The position numbers and the translations under genes are program-made. From positions 124,001 to 188,000 of the forward strand of contig JAHCHG010000006.1 of the NCBI GenBank assembly GCA_026129865.1: 64,000 nucleotides of DNA, read 5' to 3'. Positions 9,695 to 17,972 of the stretch are shown piece after piece; the first letter of the stretch is position 1; each line of letters starts with the position of its first letter. This DNA comes from Pyrinomonadaceae bacterium. GTDB lineage: Bacteria; Acidobacteriota; Blastocatellia; Pyrinomonadales; Pyrinomonadaceae. The notes beneath the pieces were generated by a model. It made no database searches, was not told the origin of the DNA, and saw only the letters and a list, made by a program, of their open reading frames with translations.

Positions 9695-10420
9695 CTACCA
9701 GGTGATCTCGATCTGGTATTGCCGAGCGCCGCTGCCGTCGTCGTGGATCTCGACGATGGCGGTGTAATCGTTCCGGCGCTTTGGCTGCTGAACTATCGTT
9801 ACACGACCGCGTCCGTCTTTTTTTGTTACCTCGATGTCGACGTCGCGGTTTGGAAGATTTGAAGTAAAACTGAAACTGCCCGCGGGATATGCTCGCCCTT
9901 CAACCGTGCGCGTTTCAATATTGCGACCTCTTATTATCAGCTGAACTTTGTTGTCGACGGTTCCGCGCCAGAAAGCCCGACCGCTGCGATTGCCGCCGTC
10001 ATTTCCGCCCGGATTACCACGAACGCCGAGTTCACGCTGGATATCGTCGACAGTTTCGCCCGCTTCGCGCCAGAGATTGCCGTTCGCGCCGAATGTCGGG
10101 GCGCGACGCGCGATGTCTGAAAGGATCGCCGCCGCATCGCGAAGCTCAGTCGCGTAGCGATTATCGCGAACCATTTGCTGAAAAAGCCCCGCGCTGGCGT
10201 CAAACTGCTGTGCAAGAAAAGCCGCGTCGATCTCGCGCCGACCGTTCGAACGGCTGCGGCGGATGTCATCGTAAGTCCGATCGCTAAGATCGACCGTTTG
10301 CCTTTTTAATTGTGTAGCGAGGTTCGTTAAACGCGTGGAAGCGAAATCTTCATCCTGTGCGAATGCGGAAATTGAACTAAATGCTGCGACCGCGATTATT
10401 AAAAGTATGATTCGTTTCAT
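9695..10420 (-). CDS. Secreted protein of unknown function
   Basis: The start is at 10420, where the reverse strand shows a good GGAG ribosome site just before MKRIILLIIAVAAFSS. An earlier start at 10483 would lack this. The 241-residue product has a cleavable signal peptide (about residues 1-22, SAFAQ). The mature part is rich in Arg, Asp and Gln, with a helical N-terminal half (repeated R and D rich segments) and a beta-rich C-terminal half from RAFWRGTVDNKVQLIIRG on. I do not recognise a domain. The protein is transcribed against the sugar cluster and converges with it. Confidence 0.7.
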   Translation of the reverse strand: MKRIILLIIAVAAFSSISAFAQDEDFASTRLTNLATQLKRQTVDLSDRTYDDIRRSRSNGRREIDAAFLAQQFDASAGLFQQMVRDNRYATELRDAAAILSDIARRAPTFGANGNLWREAGETVDDIQRELGVRGNPGGNDGGNRSGRAFWRGTVDNKVQLIIRGRNIETRTVEGRAYPAGSFSFTSNLPNRDVDIEVTKKDGRGRVTIVQQPKRRNDYTAIVEIHDDGSGARQYQIEITW

Positions 10421-10495
10421 GGATTTGTCTCCTTCGGGAAGAAATTTTATGCCATCGAAGGCGGCAAAAGCCGAACTTGGCAAAATTATGTTTTT

Positions 10496-10627
10496 AGCCC
10501 GGAAAACGGGCGAAAGATTTTTCGGTTCAAAAGTTCTGTCGCCCGTTTTCCGGGCTTGTCAAAATCGCCCGTTATCTTCCCAGCGCTAAAGAGCTGGGCT
10601 ATTTACGGTCGCCCGCTTTGCGGGCTT
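10496..10627. repeat. Cluster of three hairpins in intergenic region
   Basis: Between the GHMP kinase stop and the secreted-protein start lie three palindromes. The first has 18-bp perfect arms (10496-10513, agcccggaaaacgggcga, and 10539-10556). The second is cccagc/gctggg at 10579-10598. The third is gcccgc/gcgggc at 10611-10625. The motif cccggaaa...cgggc resembles the palindromes around the transposase at 32 kb. One of the hairpins may end kinase transcription, but no T tract supports this strongly. Confidence 0.65.
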
Positions 10628-10647
10628 AGTGGTCTAAGTTTCTTTCG

Positions 10648-11679
10648 CTAGTTCGATTGCCGCGAAGTGTTTTGCAAAACATCAACGGTCAAACCGTTTT
10701 CCGAAATCTTCCAATCTAAGATCTCGACATCCTGCTGTTTTGAAAGTGCGGCTTCGACCTCTTTCTTTCTGCCGTCTTCGCAGAAAAACGCTATGCATCC
10801 GCCGCCGCCGGCGCCGCAGACTTTGGCGCCGATCGCGCCGTTCTGCATAGCAATTTCTATAAAATTGTCCATTTGCGGTGTCGTAATATTCGGCGAAAGC
10901 CGCTTTCTTGCCGGATGCGCGCGGTCGATGATCTCGCCGAACTCGACCCAGTTTTGGTCAAGGATCGCCTGTCGCAATTCGAGCGAAGTGTCGCGAATTC
11001 CTTCAAAGATCTCAAAGATCTCTTTGTCGCCGTCGATATGGCGTTTTGTGATCTCCCAATTGTTCGTCCCCGAATTTCGCGGTTCGCCCGTGTAAATAAC
11101 GACGATTCGGTCTTCCAGGATCGAGCGGTCGATTGACAGCGCTTCGCGTTCAATGCCGTCGGGGCGAAAATGAATACAGGCGAGTCCGCCGTACTGCGCC
11201 GAGTGATAATCCTGAAATCCGGCGGGCACGCGAATCACCTGAGTTTCGATATTTGCCGCGATCGAAATGAACTTTTCCGGCGGGTATCGGTCGCCGACCA
11301 GTTTATTAAGAGCGCCGATTATAGCTATTGCAAGTGTCGAAGAACCCGCAAGACCGGCACCCGCGGGAACGGCGGACTCGATCGTCATCGTAAATCCGGT
11401 CTCGGGTTTGAAAAAATAAACAAGTTTTGAAGGAAGTTCGAGTTTCGTGTCGTGTTTTAAGGAACTTAGATCATGCAGATCCGCCGAAACCTCGATTCCG
11501 CGGTCGATCGAACGGATCACGATTGTTTTGCTTCCGTTCGTTTCGATCCTGCATTTCGCCTTTAGATCAATGGCAAAATTGACCGTTGCGGCGCCTTCAT
11601 GAAAAAGAAAGAGCGGCGGAATATCAATTGTCCCGCCTGCAAGATCCACTCGCGCGGGCGCGGTTGATTCGATTATCAC
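10648..11679 (-). CDS. GHMP-family sugar kinase
   Basis: A 343-residue protein with the GHMP kinase layout. The N-terminus is APARVDLAGGTIDIPP. The glycine-rich ATP loop PAGAGLAGSSTLAIA lies near residue 105-120, and the C-terminal motif is KVCGAGGGGCIAFF. The nearest kinds by motif are the heptose-7-phosphate or fucose/galactose-type kinases, which phosphorylate a sugar with ATP in the cytoplasm. The substrate is unknown. The gene is on the minus strand with a DedA gene upstream (12574-11810, 130 bp gap). The neighbours do not decide between envelope sugar and salvage roles. Confidence 0.85.
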   Translation of the reverse strand: MIIESTAPARVDLAGGTIDIPPLFLFHEGAATVNFAIDLKAKCRIETNGSKTIVIRSIDRGIEVSADLHDLSSLKHDTKLELPSKLVYFFKPETGFTMTIESAVPAGAGLAGSSTLAIAIIGALNKLVGDRYPPEKFISIAANIETQVIRVPAGFQDYHSAQYGGLACIHFRPDGIEREALSIDRSILEDRIVVIYTGEPRNSGTNNWEITKRHIDGDKEIFEIFEGIRDTSLELRQAILDQNWVEFGEIIDRAHPARKRLSPNITTPQMDNFIEIAMQNGAIGAKVCGAGGGGCIAFFCEDGRKKEVEAALSKQQDVEILDWKISENGLTVDVLQNTSRQSN

Positions 11680-11809
11680 AAATTATTTCCTCGAAATTTT
11701 GTATTGGAACCGCCCGAATTGTGCGGTCAATATATTGAAAGTTAAAAAATACCGCGAAAAGGAAGTTTTTATCAAACGGGATTTTCGCGAAAAACCGGGC
11801 ATGCAGGAG

Positions 11810-12574
11810 TTATTGTGGACTGTTCGCGCGCGCCTTTTCCTTTTCCGGCTCAACCTGATCGACATCGTCCGGTTCGTCAACCTTTTTATTCGGAGAACTC
11901 GTCAAATGAAGCCGTTCGCCGAGATCATGGAGTTTCTCGTGCGCAACTTCTTCAAAATCGTGAATTCGTTCTTCGATCTTTAAAAATGTCGTCGGATCGG
12001 CTTCTTCGACGGTCGGCGACAGCCAGTAATGTTCCATCAAATAAAAAACTATAACGCCCGTTAAAACAATAAAGAACAACGCGATTCCGACCTGCTGGAA
12101 ATCGCCGATGATCGTGGTTATCGCGCCGCTGAAGAAATAACCGGTGCCGGCAAGGATCGTTACCCAGATCGTACAGCTGATGAAATCGAGCATCAGAAAA
12201 CGCAGATAGGGCATTTTGCCGATCCCGTAAAAGAGGCACATCGCACCTCGGATGCCGTAAATATATTTTGAAATGATGATGGCGGAACCGCCGAATTTTT
12301 CGATGAGCCGTTCTATTCTGGGCTGTGCGATCTTGTAAAAGCGAAAGTTTCGTACCGATTTTTCGAAAACCCGTCCGATCATATAACCGAAGCTGTCGCC
12401 CGCAACACCTCCGAGAATTCCTGCCCCGAGAACTTTGAAAAACCCGTACTGTCCGAAAAATCCTCCGTGCGCCATGACGCCGGAAAGCAACAGCGTTATG
12501 TCGCCCTCTACCGTGCAAAGGGCAAAAACGGCATAAATGCCGTAGATCTCGATTAACTCGTTTATATGTTCCAT
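11810..12574 (-). CDS. DedA/SNARE-associated family membrane protein
   Basis: The start is taken at 12574 (MEHINELIEIYGIYAVF), which matches the usual DedA N-terminus. A longer reading from 12655 would add 27 residues. No clear Shine-Dalgarno sequence is seen. The 254-residue protein has about five hydrophobic segments, including GIYAVFALCTVEGDITLLL, GAGILGGVAGDSFGYMIGR and a final one near GIALFFIVLTGVIVFYLME. The middle part contains FGGSAIIISKYIYGIRG, similar to the conserved F.GRF.P..R region of the family, but here less canonical. The last 50 residues form a charged cytoplasmic tail (EEADPTTFLKIEERIHDFE). DedA proteins are lipid transporters or membrane-homeostasis factors. Confidence 0.8.
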   Translation of the reverse strand: MEHINELIEIYGIYAVFALCTVEGDITLLLSGVMAHGGFFGQYGFFKVLGAGILGGVAGDSFGYMIGRVFEKSVRNFRFYKIAQPRIERLIEKFGGSAIIISKYIYGIRGAMCLFYGIGKMPYLRFLMLDFISCTIWVTILAGTGYFFSGAITTIIGDFQQVGIALFFIVLTGVIVFYLMEHYWLSPTVEEADPTTFLKIEERIHDFEEVAHEKLHDLGERLHLTSSPNKKVDEPDDVDQVEPEKEKARANSPQ

Positions 12575-12754
12575 CAGTAAATACTGAAATACGCCGTCAT
12601 TCGGCTCTAAAAGAGTAACTTTCCAAAGGCGGTGAGTCAACCAATTTAAACGCACGGAACAAGCGGCAATTTTATTTGACAGTTATCCGGGCAAGGTCTA
12701 AACTGCGGAAAGTCTAAAGCCCAGAAATTGTTGTAAACATTAGCTCCAATCAAA

Positions 12755-13693
12755 ATGAGTGATATTTCGTCGACGCCTGATAAACTGATCGGACTTGAAA
12801 TTTCGAGCTCCGCCGTTAACGCCGTTAAACTCGGCAGCACGGGTGAAATCGTGGACGCGGTCGAGCGCCCGCTTGATCATGCCGGCGGCACCTCGGCGGC
12901 ACTTGAAGAGTTCATAAATGAATTAAAGACACGATTTGGCGCATTTGAAACGCTTGGTGTCGCGGTTCCGGGATTGCTTAACCGCAAAACCCGTCGAGTG
13001 GAATTTTCCATGCAAAACCCCGAACATGAGCGCGAGGGTTTTTTCGGAGAACTCGAAGCCGCGACCGGAGTCCGACTGGTGATCGAAAACGATGCTAATT
13101 CCGCGGCTTTTGGCGAATATATGCTCGGCGCGGGGCGTTCGAGTCGGAGTATGTTTTACGGGACTTTTGGTTCGGGCGTCGGCGGGGCGCTTATTTTCGA
13201 CGGTGCGATCTGGCATGGAGCTTCGGGATTTGCAGGTGAATTCGGTCATATTCTGATCAATTCGGAAGGTCAGAATCTGGAAGGTGTCGCGTCGGCGGGA
13301 AGTATCGTTAAACGTACGAAAAGCCGCTTTCATCAGGACGATACTTCGTCGCTGAGTCGGATCGGCGAATCGAACATCACGCTGAGAGATATTGTTTCGG
13401 CTGCGATCGACGAAGATGATTTTGCGATCATGATGCTTGAGCGAACCGGATCGTATATCGGAACTGCCGTCGCAGGAGTGATAAATTTACTAAACATTGA
13501 AACCGTCGTTATCGGCGGCGAGATCAGCCGAGCCGGCGACGTTGTACTGAACGCGATTCGCGAACGCGCAATGGAGCTTTCATTTGCTCCTTCCTTTGCA
13601 TCGACGAAAATACTTGCCGGCAAACTCGGTACGAACGCAGGTGCGATCGGCGCGGCTTTGCTTTCGCGAGAGTCCAGTTCGAATAAGCCTTAA
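12755..13693 (+). CDS. ROK-family protein with degenerate nucleotide and zinc motifs
   Basis: A 312-residue ROK (repressor, ORF, kinase) fold protein, readable from GVAVPG near residue 70 and VIENDANSAAFGEY with the catalytic-type Asp113. The glycine-rich FGSGVGGALIFDG and EFGHILI also fit. The usual N-terminal phosphate loop DxGGT is replaced by EISSS (residues 15-19). The zinc motif CxCGxxGCxE after GHI is gone: there is SEGQNLEG with no cysteines. It may be a glucokinase-like sugar kinase with altered chemistry or a non-catalytic sugar sensor. There is no N-terminal helix-turn-helix, so it is not a classical NagC/XylR repressor. It is divergent from DedA on its left and lies just before the respiratory operon. 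Confidence 0.75.
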   Translation: MSDISSTPDKLIGLEISSSAVNAVKLGSTGEIVDAVERPLDHAGGTSAALEEFINELKTRFGAFETLGVAVPGLLNRKTRRVEFSMQNPEHEREGFFGELEAATGVRLVIENDANSAAFGEYMLGAGRSSRSMFYGTFGSGVGGALIFDGAIWHGASGFAGEFGHILINSEGQNLEGVASAGSIVKRTKSRFHQDDTSSLSRIGESNITLRDIVSAAIDEDDFAIMMLERTGSYIGTAVAGVINLLNIETVVIGGEISRAGDVVLNAIRERAMELSFAPSFASTKILAGKLGTNAGAIGAALLSRESSSNKP

Positions 13694-13778
13694 AACGGGA
13701 TTAATGAGACTGATCAGTAAATCTTATTTTGTGAAAACTTGCACAAGAAGCGTTTTGCAAATATCCTCAAATCGTAAT

Positions 13779-13806
13779 TTGCGGATTTTGTAAGATTCTG
13801 TAAAAT
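13779..13806 (+). promoter_or_regulatory. Possible promoter of the respiratory operon
   Basis: In the 243-bp gap before actA, ttgcgg (13779-13784) and taaaat (13801-13806) are separated by 16 bases. The -10 box matches consensus at 5 of 6 positions, the -35 box only at 3. The gap holds no gene. A start here would leave a leader of about 120 bases. The call is tentative. Confidence 0.3.
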
Positions 13807-13936
13807 GAGGGCAGGATTTTTACGATCGCTCTTAAAAACAATAACTAGTTGATTTTGCCTGGTTCTAACGAGGACGCTTGACTGTTGTTTTCGGTCGGGC
13901 TCGCTTCATTTTCAAAGACTTGGAAGTTTAATAAAA

Positions 13937-14599
13937 ATGGCACAGATATTTCATCGCGGAGCAAATAACGTTGCTAAAGCAAGCTTTATAGTTGCGATAG
14001 TACTTGCGGGCGCGGCATTTGTGGTTTACACGCAAGTGTCGAGGTCTTCGTATTTGACCGGACAGGGACTTGAAAAACAACAGCCGGTGCAGTTTAGTCA
14101 CAAGCATCATGTCGGCGATGACGGCATAGATTGCCGGTATTGTCATACGTCGGTCGAAACTTCCGCCAGTGCGGGCATACCGCCGACGCAGACTTGTATG
14201 AACTGCCACAGCCAGATCTGGGCGGACAGTCCTTATCTTGAACCGGTCCGCGCCAGTTATCGCGACAACACACCCATCGAATGGCAGCGTGTTCACGACC
14301 TGCCGGAATTTGCATATTTCAACCATAGTATCCATATTGCCAAAGGCGTCGGCTGCGCCAGCTGCCACGGGCAGATCGACGATATGGCGGCGGTTTATCA
14401 GCAAAATACGCTGCAGATGGAATGGTGCTTGTCGTGCCATCGAAATCCGGAACCCAACATTCGTCCGCAGTCCGAGATCTATAACATGAACTGGAACAAG
14501 GACAACATCACTCCTGAACAGACGGCAGAGATCGAAGCGAAAGTCGCAAAATTGCGCAGTACAGAGTTGTTGACAAGCTGTTCAACTTGTCACAGGTAA
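13937..14599 (+). CDS. actA: Alternative complex III pentaheme cytochrome c subunit ActA
   Basis: A 220-residue protein with an N-terminal membrane anchor (about residues 15-32) and five CxxCH haem sites: 66-70 (CRYCH), 87-91 (CMNCH), 140-144 (CASCH), 164-168 (CLSCH) and 215-219 (CSTCH). Five haems are what ActA of alternative complex III carries. The protein lies on the periplasmic side and passes electrons from quinol, through the complex, to cytochrome c or the oxidase. It is the first gene of the operon, 26 bp before actB. Extra His residues (FSHKHH, FNHSIH) are likely distal haem ligands. The identity rests on motif plus gene order. Confidence 0.93.
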   Translation: MAQIFHRGANNVAKASFIVAIVLAGAAFVVYTQVSRSSYLTGQGLEKQQPVQFSHKHHVGDDGIDCRYCHTSVETSASAGIPPTQTCMNCHSQIWADSPYLEPVRASYRDNTPIEWQRVHDLPEFAYFNHSIHIAKGVGCASCHGQIDDMAAVYQQNTLQMEWCLSCHRNPEPNIRPQSEIYNMNWNKDNITPEQTAEIEAKVAKLRSTELLTSCSTCHR

Positions 14600-14625
14600 T
14601 TTTTAATTAAGGAACGAAGAAAATA

Positions 14626-17600
14626 ATGGTCAGCAAAGACAGTAAATCTAACTTTGCATCACTGCGAGACAAGATTCTCCAGCAAAACGGAAAACAATAC
14701 TGGCGCAGCGTTGAGGAATTTGTAGACGCGCCGGAATTTGAAGAATTTGTCAAAGAGGAATATCCGGCTCACGCGGAAGAATGGGACAATTCGCTCAGCC
14801 GCCGGAACTTTGTCAAGATCATGGGCGCTTCGCTTGCACTAGCAGGGTTGAGCGGCTGCGTCGTTCAGCCGGCGGAGAAGATCGTTCCGTACGTTCGCCA
14901 GCCGGAGGGATTAATTCCGGGAAAACCTCTGTTCTACGCGACCGCCATGTCGCTCGGCGGTATCGCGACAGGCTTACTCGCAAGATCGAATGAGGGTCGC
15001 CCGACGAAGATCGAAGGAAATCCGGACCATCCGGGCAGTCTCGGCGCGACTGATACATTAGCTCAGGCAGCGATCCTTTCTTTATACGACCCGGACAGAT
15101 CGCAGCAGGTAACAAATCGCGGAAACCCAAGCACTTGGCAAACCTTCATGTCTGAAATTCGCGCCGTTGTGGACGAAAACAGAAAAGACGGCGGTGCTGG
15201 AATCCGTTTTCTAACCGAAACACTTTCTTCTCCGACATTGATCGCTCAATTTAAAGATCTTTTGACCGAGCTTCCGAACGCTAAAGTTTATCAATACGAA
15301 CCGGTTAATAAAGATAACGCGATGACCGGAGCCAAGATGGCTTTCGGTTCGCCGGCGCACACGGTTTACAGTTTTGAAAAAGCTGAACGCATTTTAACGC
15401 TGGACGCAGATATTTTTTCCGGCTTTAACGTTCGGTATATCAAGGATTTCGCAAAAGGACGCTTTTTTTCGGAAGAGAAAAAATCGATAAACCGTCTTTA
15501 TGCCGTCGAATCGTCGGTTTCACTGACGGGCGCAAAAGCCGATCACCGGCTCGGTGTAAAACCGAGCCAGATGGTTGAGATTACGAAAGCAATCGCAGCC
15601 GCGCTGGGGGTTTCCGGAGCAGTTTCAAATTATACGGAAAACGCGGATTGGATCCGCGCGATGGCGAAGGATCTGAACGAGAACAAAGGAAAATCTCTTG
15701 TCGTTCCGGGCGACAATCAACCGCCGATGGTTCACGCGCTGGCACATGCCATGAACTCGGCGCTCGGAAACGTTGGTCAGACGGTTACTTACACAGAACC
15801 TTTCCAGCCGAGTCCGGAATTGACACAAGTCGAAATGCTGAAGCAGCTTATTTCGGAGATCGACGGCGAGGCGGTCAAAATGCTTGTAATTCTCGGCGGA
15901 AATCCGGTTTATAACACTCCCGCAGATCTAAAATTAAATTTCGAAAGACTCAAGAAAGTTCCGGTTCGCGTCCATCTCGGACAGTTGGTCGACGAAACGG
16001 GCGAACTTTGTCAATGGCATATTTCCGAGAAGCATTTTCTCGAAATGTGGAGCGATGCGCGCGCGTATGACGGAACGGTTTCGATCGTTCAGCCGCTGAT
16101 CGCGCCGCTTTACGGCAGCAAGAGCATTCATGAAGTCGTTCAGATCTTCTTCAAGGAAAACTATGATAAGTCCGATCAGGACATTGTAAAAGAATTTTGG
16201 CAGAAACAAGGCATGGATTCCGCTTCGAAACCGGTTGCAGCCGGTTCGCCTGTTCCTCAGGCTAGCCCCGACGGAACACCGGCGGCTGAATCGAAACCAG
16301 CCGACAATGCAGTTGCGGAGACGAAACCTGTCGCTTCGCCGAGCCCGCAAACTGCAGAAGCGAAAACCGTTGCTTCGCCGAGTCCGCAAGCAGGGGCAGC
16401 TTCAACGGCGACAACGTTCGAAGATAAATGGCGCAAGGCGGTTCACGATGGTTTTATCGCAAACTCTGCGCTTCCGGCGAAATCAGTTTCAGTAAACAAT
16501 GCGTTTTTAACTGCGACACAGCCTGCGCCTGTTACGACCGGCGGTAATTTGGAAGTGACCATTCTTCCGGATCCCGGCGTATATGACGGTCGATTTTCAA
16601 ATAACGGCTGGCTGCAGGAACTCCCGAACCGGATGACCAAGATCACCTGGGACAATGTCGCACTGATCAGTCCGAACACGGCAAAACGGCTCGGGATAAA
16701 CCAGAACAAAGATTATAACGATCTCGCCGGCGGTGAGCTCGGCACAACATTTGTAAACACTTACGGCAGTAATTTGTCTTCCGATCTGGCGACGCTGACC
16801 TACGAAGGCGGTGAGATCCAGAAACCGGTTCCGCTTTGGGTTTCGCCCGGACAGCCGGACGATGTTGTCACGATCTATATGGGCTATGGTCGTACCCGCG
16901 CCGGAAAGGTAGGCACCGGATTAGGCTACAGCGCTTTCGACGTAATGAGGTCGAACGCGATGTACGCCGGTTTCGGAACGATCAATCCGACCGGCACCCA
17001 GACGCAGATCGCTTCGACGCAGATCCATTTCAATATGGAAGGTCGTGATCTTCTGCAGGTTTACGAAGTAGACGAATTCGTCGAACACGAAAATGTTCAT
17101 CTTTCGCACGACGAGTATCCGAAATCCATGTATACGCCGTTCGTTTACGACGGTAATAAATGGGGAATGACGATCGATCTTAATTCATGCGTCGGCTGCA
17201 ACTCCTGTGTTTTGGCTTGTCAATCGGAAAACAATATTCCGGTCGTCGGCAAGGAACAGGTCGAAAGAAGCCGCGAAATGCATTGGATGCGTGTCGATAC
17301 TTATTACGGCGGCGGCGATATTAACAATCCCGAAGGACCTTATTCACAGCCGGTTCTTTGCCAGCAGTGCGAACAGGCGCCGTGCGAGACCGTTTGCCCG
17401 GTTCATGCGACTGTCCACAGCGCCGAAGGACTGAACGACATGGTCTATAACCGCTGCGTCGGAACCAGATACTGTTCGAATAACTGCCCGTACAAAGTTC
17501 GCAGATTCAATTTCTTCCTTTATCAGGATTGGGATACACCGCAGTACAAATTAATGCGAAACCCGGAAGTTTCGATCAGAAGCCGCGGGGTAATGGAAAA

Positions 17601-17955
17601 ATGTACCTATTGCACGCAGCGAATTTCGGCTGCTCGGATCGAGGCGGAAAAAGACGGAAGGAAGATACGCGACGGCGAGATCTTAACTGCATGCCAATCG
17701 GTTTGCCCGACTGATGCGATCATCTTCGGCGATCTCAACGATGAAAGCAGCAAAGTTGCAAAATCGAAAAAGGATCATCGAAATTACGTTTTGCTTAATG
17801 AGTTAAATACTCAGCCTAGAACTACTTATTTAACGGGTCTAAAGAACTTGAACAAAGAAATGCCCGGTTACAAGGCTTTGAAGATTCCGGAAAGTAAGCT
17901 CGGAAAGCATGATTCATCCGTAAAAGGTGAAAAATCAACGGAGGCGGCGCACTAG
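14626..17955 (+). CDS. actB: Alternative complex III iron-sulfur/molybdopterin-like subunit ActB
   Basis: An 1109-residue fusion of a molybdopterin-oxidoreductase-like N-terminal part and a ferredoxin-like C-terminal part, as in ActB. The N-terminus has SRRNFVKIMGASLALAG and a lipobox ending at Cys78 (LSGC), a Tat signal that would make a lipid anchor. Four cysteine groups from residue about 855 onward (CVGCNSCVLAC, CQQCEQAPCETVC, CVGTRYCSNNCP, CTYC with CQSVCP) bind the iron-sulfur clusters. Between about residues 538 and 598 there is an Ala/Ser/Pro-rich linker with a repeated ASPSPQ motif. This linker is not needed for the family fold. The subunit is periplasmic and relays electrons between the membrane subunits and ActA/ActE. 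Confidence 0.95.
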   Translation: MVSKDSKSNFASLRDKILQQNGKQYWRSVEEFVDAPEFEEFVKEEYPAHAEEWDNSLSRRNFVKIMGASLALAGLSGCVVQPAEKIVPYVRQPEGLIPGKPLFYATAMSLGGIATGLLARSNEGRPTKIEGNPDHPGSLGATDTLAQAAILSLYDPDRSQQVTNRGNPSTWQTFMSEIRAVVDENRKDGGAGIRFLTETLSSPTLIAQFKDLLTELPNAKVYQYEPVNKDNAMTGAKMAFGSPAHTVYSFEKAERILTLDADIFSGFNVRYIKDFAKGRFFSEEKKSINRLYAVESSVSLTGAKADHRLGVKPSQMVEITKAIAAALGVSGAVSNYTENADWIRAMAKDLNENKGKSLVVPGDNQPPMVHALAHAMNSALGNVGQTVTYTEPFQPSPELTQVEMLKQLISEIDGEAVKMLVILGGNPVYNTPADLKLNFERLKKVPVRVHLGQLVDETGELCQWHISEKHFLEMWSDARAYDGTVSIVQPLIAPLYGSKSIHEVVQIFFKENYDKSDQDIVKEFWQKQGMDSASKPVAAGSPVPQASPDGTPAAESKPADNAVAETKPVASPSPQTAEAKTVASPSPQAGAASTATTFEDKWRKAVHDGFIANSALPAKSVSVNNAFLTATQPAPVTTGGNLEVTILPDPGVYDGRFSNNGWLQELPNRMTKITWDNVALISPNTAKRLGINQNKDYNDLAGGELGTTFVNTYGSNLSSDLATLTYEGGEIQKPVPLWVSPGQPDDVVTIYMGYGRTRAGKVGTGLGYSAFDVMRSNAMYAGFGTINPTGTQTQIASTQIHFNMEGRDLLQVYEVDEFVEHENVHLSHDEYPKSMYTPFVYDGNKWGMTIDLNSCVGCNSCVLACQSENNIPVVGKEQVERSREMHWMRVDTYYGGGDINNPEGPYSQPVLCQQCEQAPCETVCPVHATVHSAEGLNDMVYNRCVGTRYCSNNCPYKVRRFNFFLYQDWDTPQYKLMRNPEVSIRSRGVMEKCTYCTQRISAARIEAEKDGRKIRDGEILTACQSVCPTDAIIFGDLNDESSKVAKSKKDHRNYVLLNELNTQPRTTYLTGLKNLNKEMPGYKALKIPESKLGKHDSSVKGEKSTEAAH

Positions 17956-17972
17956 GATTTCGGTAAATAGCT

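Noticed and set aside
9530..9862. Plus-strand reading of 110 residues after the SDR gene
   Set aside because: It overlaps the well-supported secreted-protein gene on the minus strand and has no recognisable domain or ribosome site.
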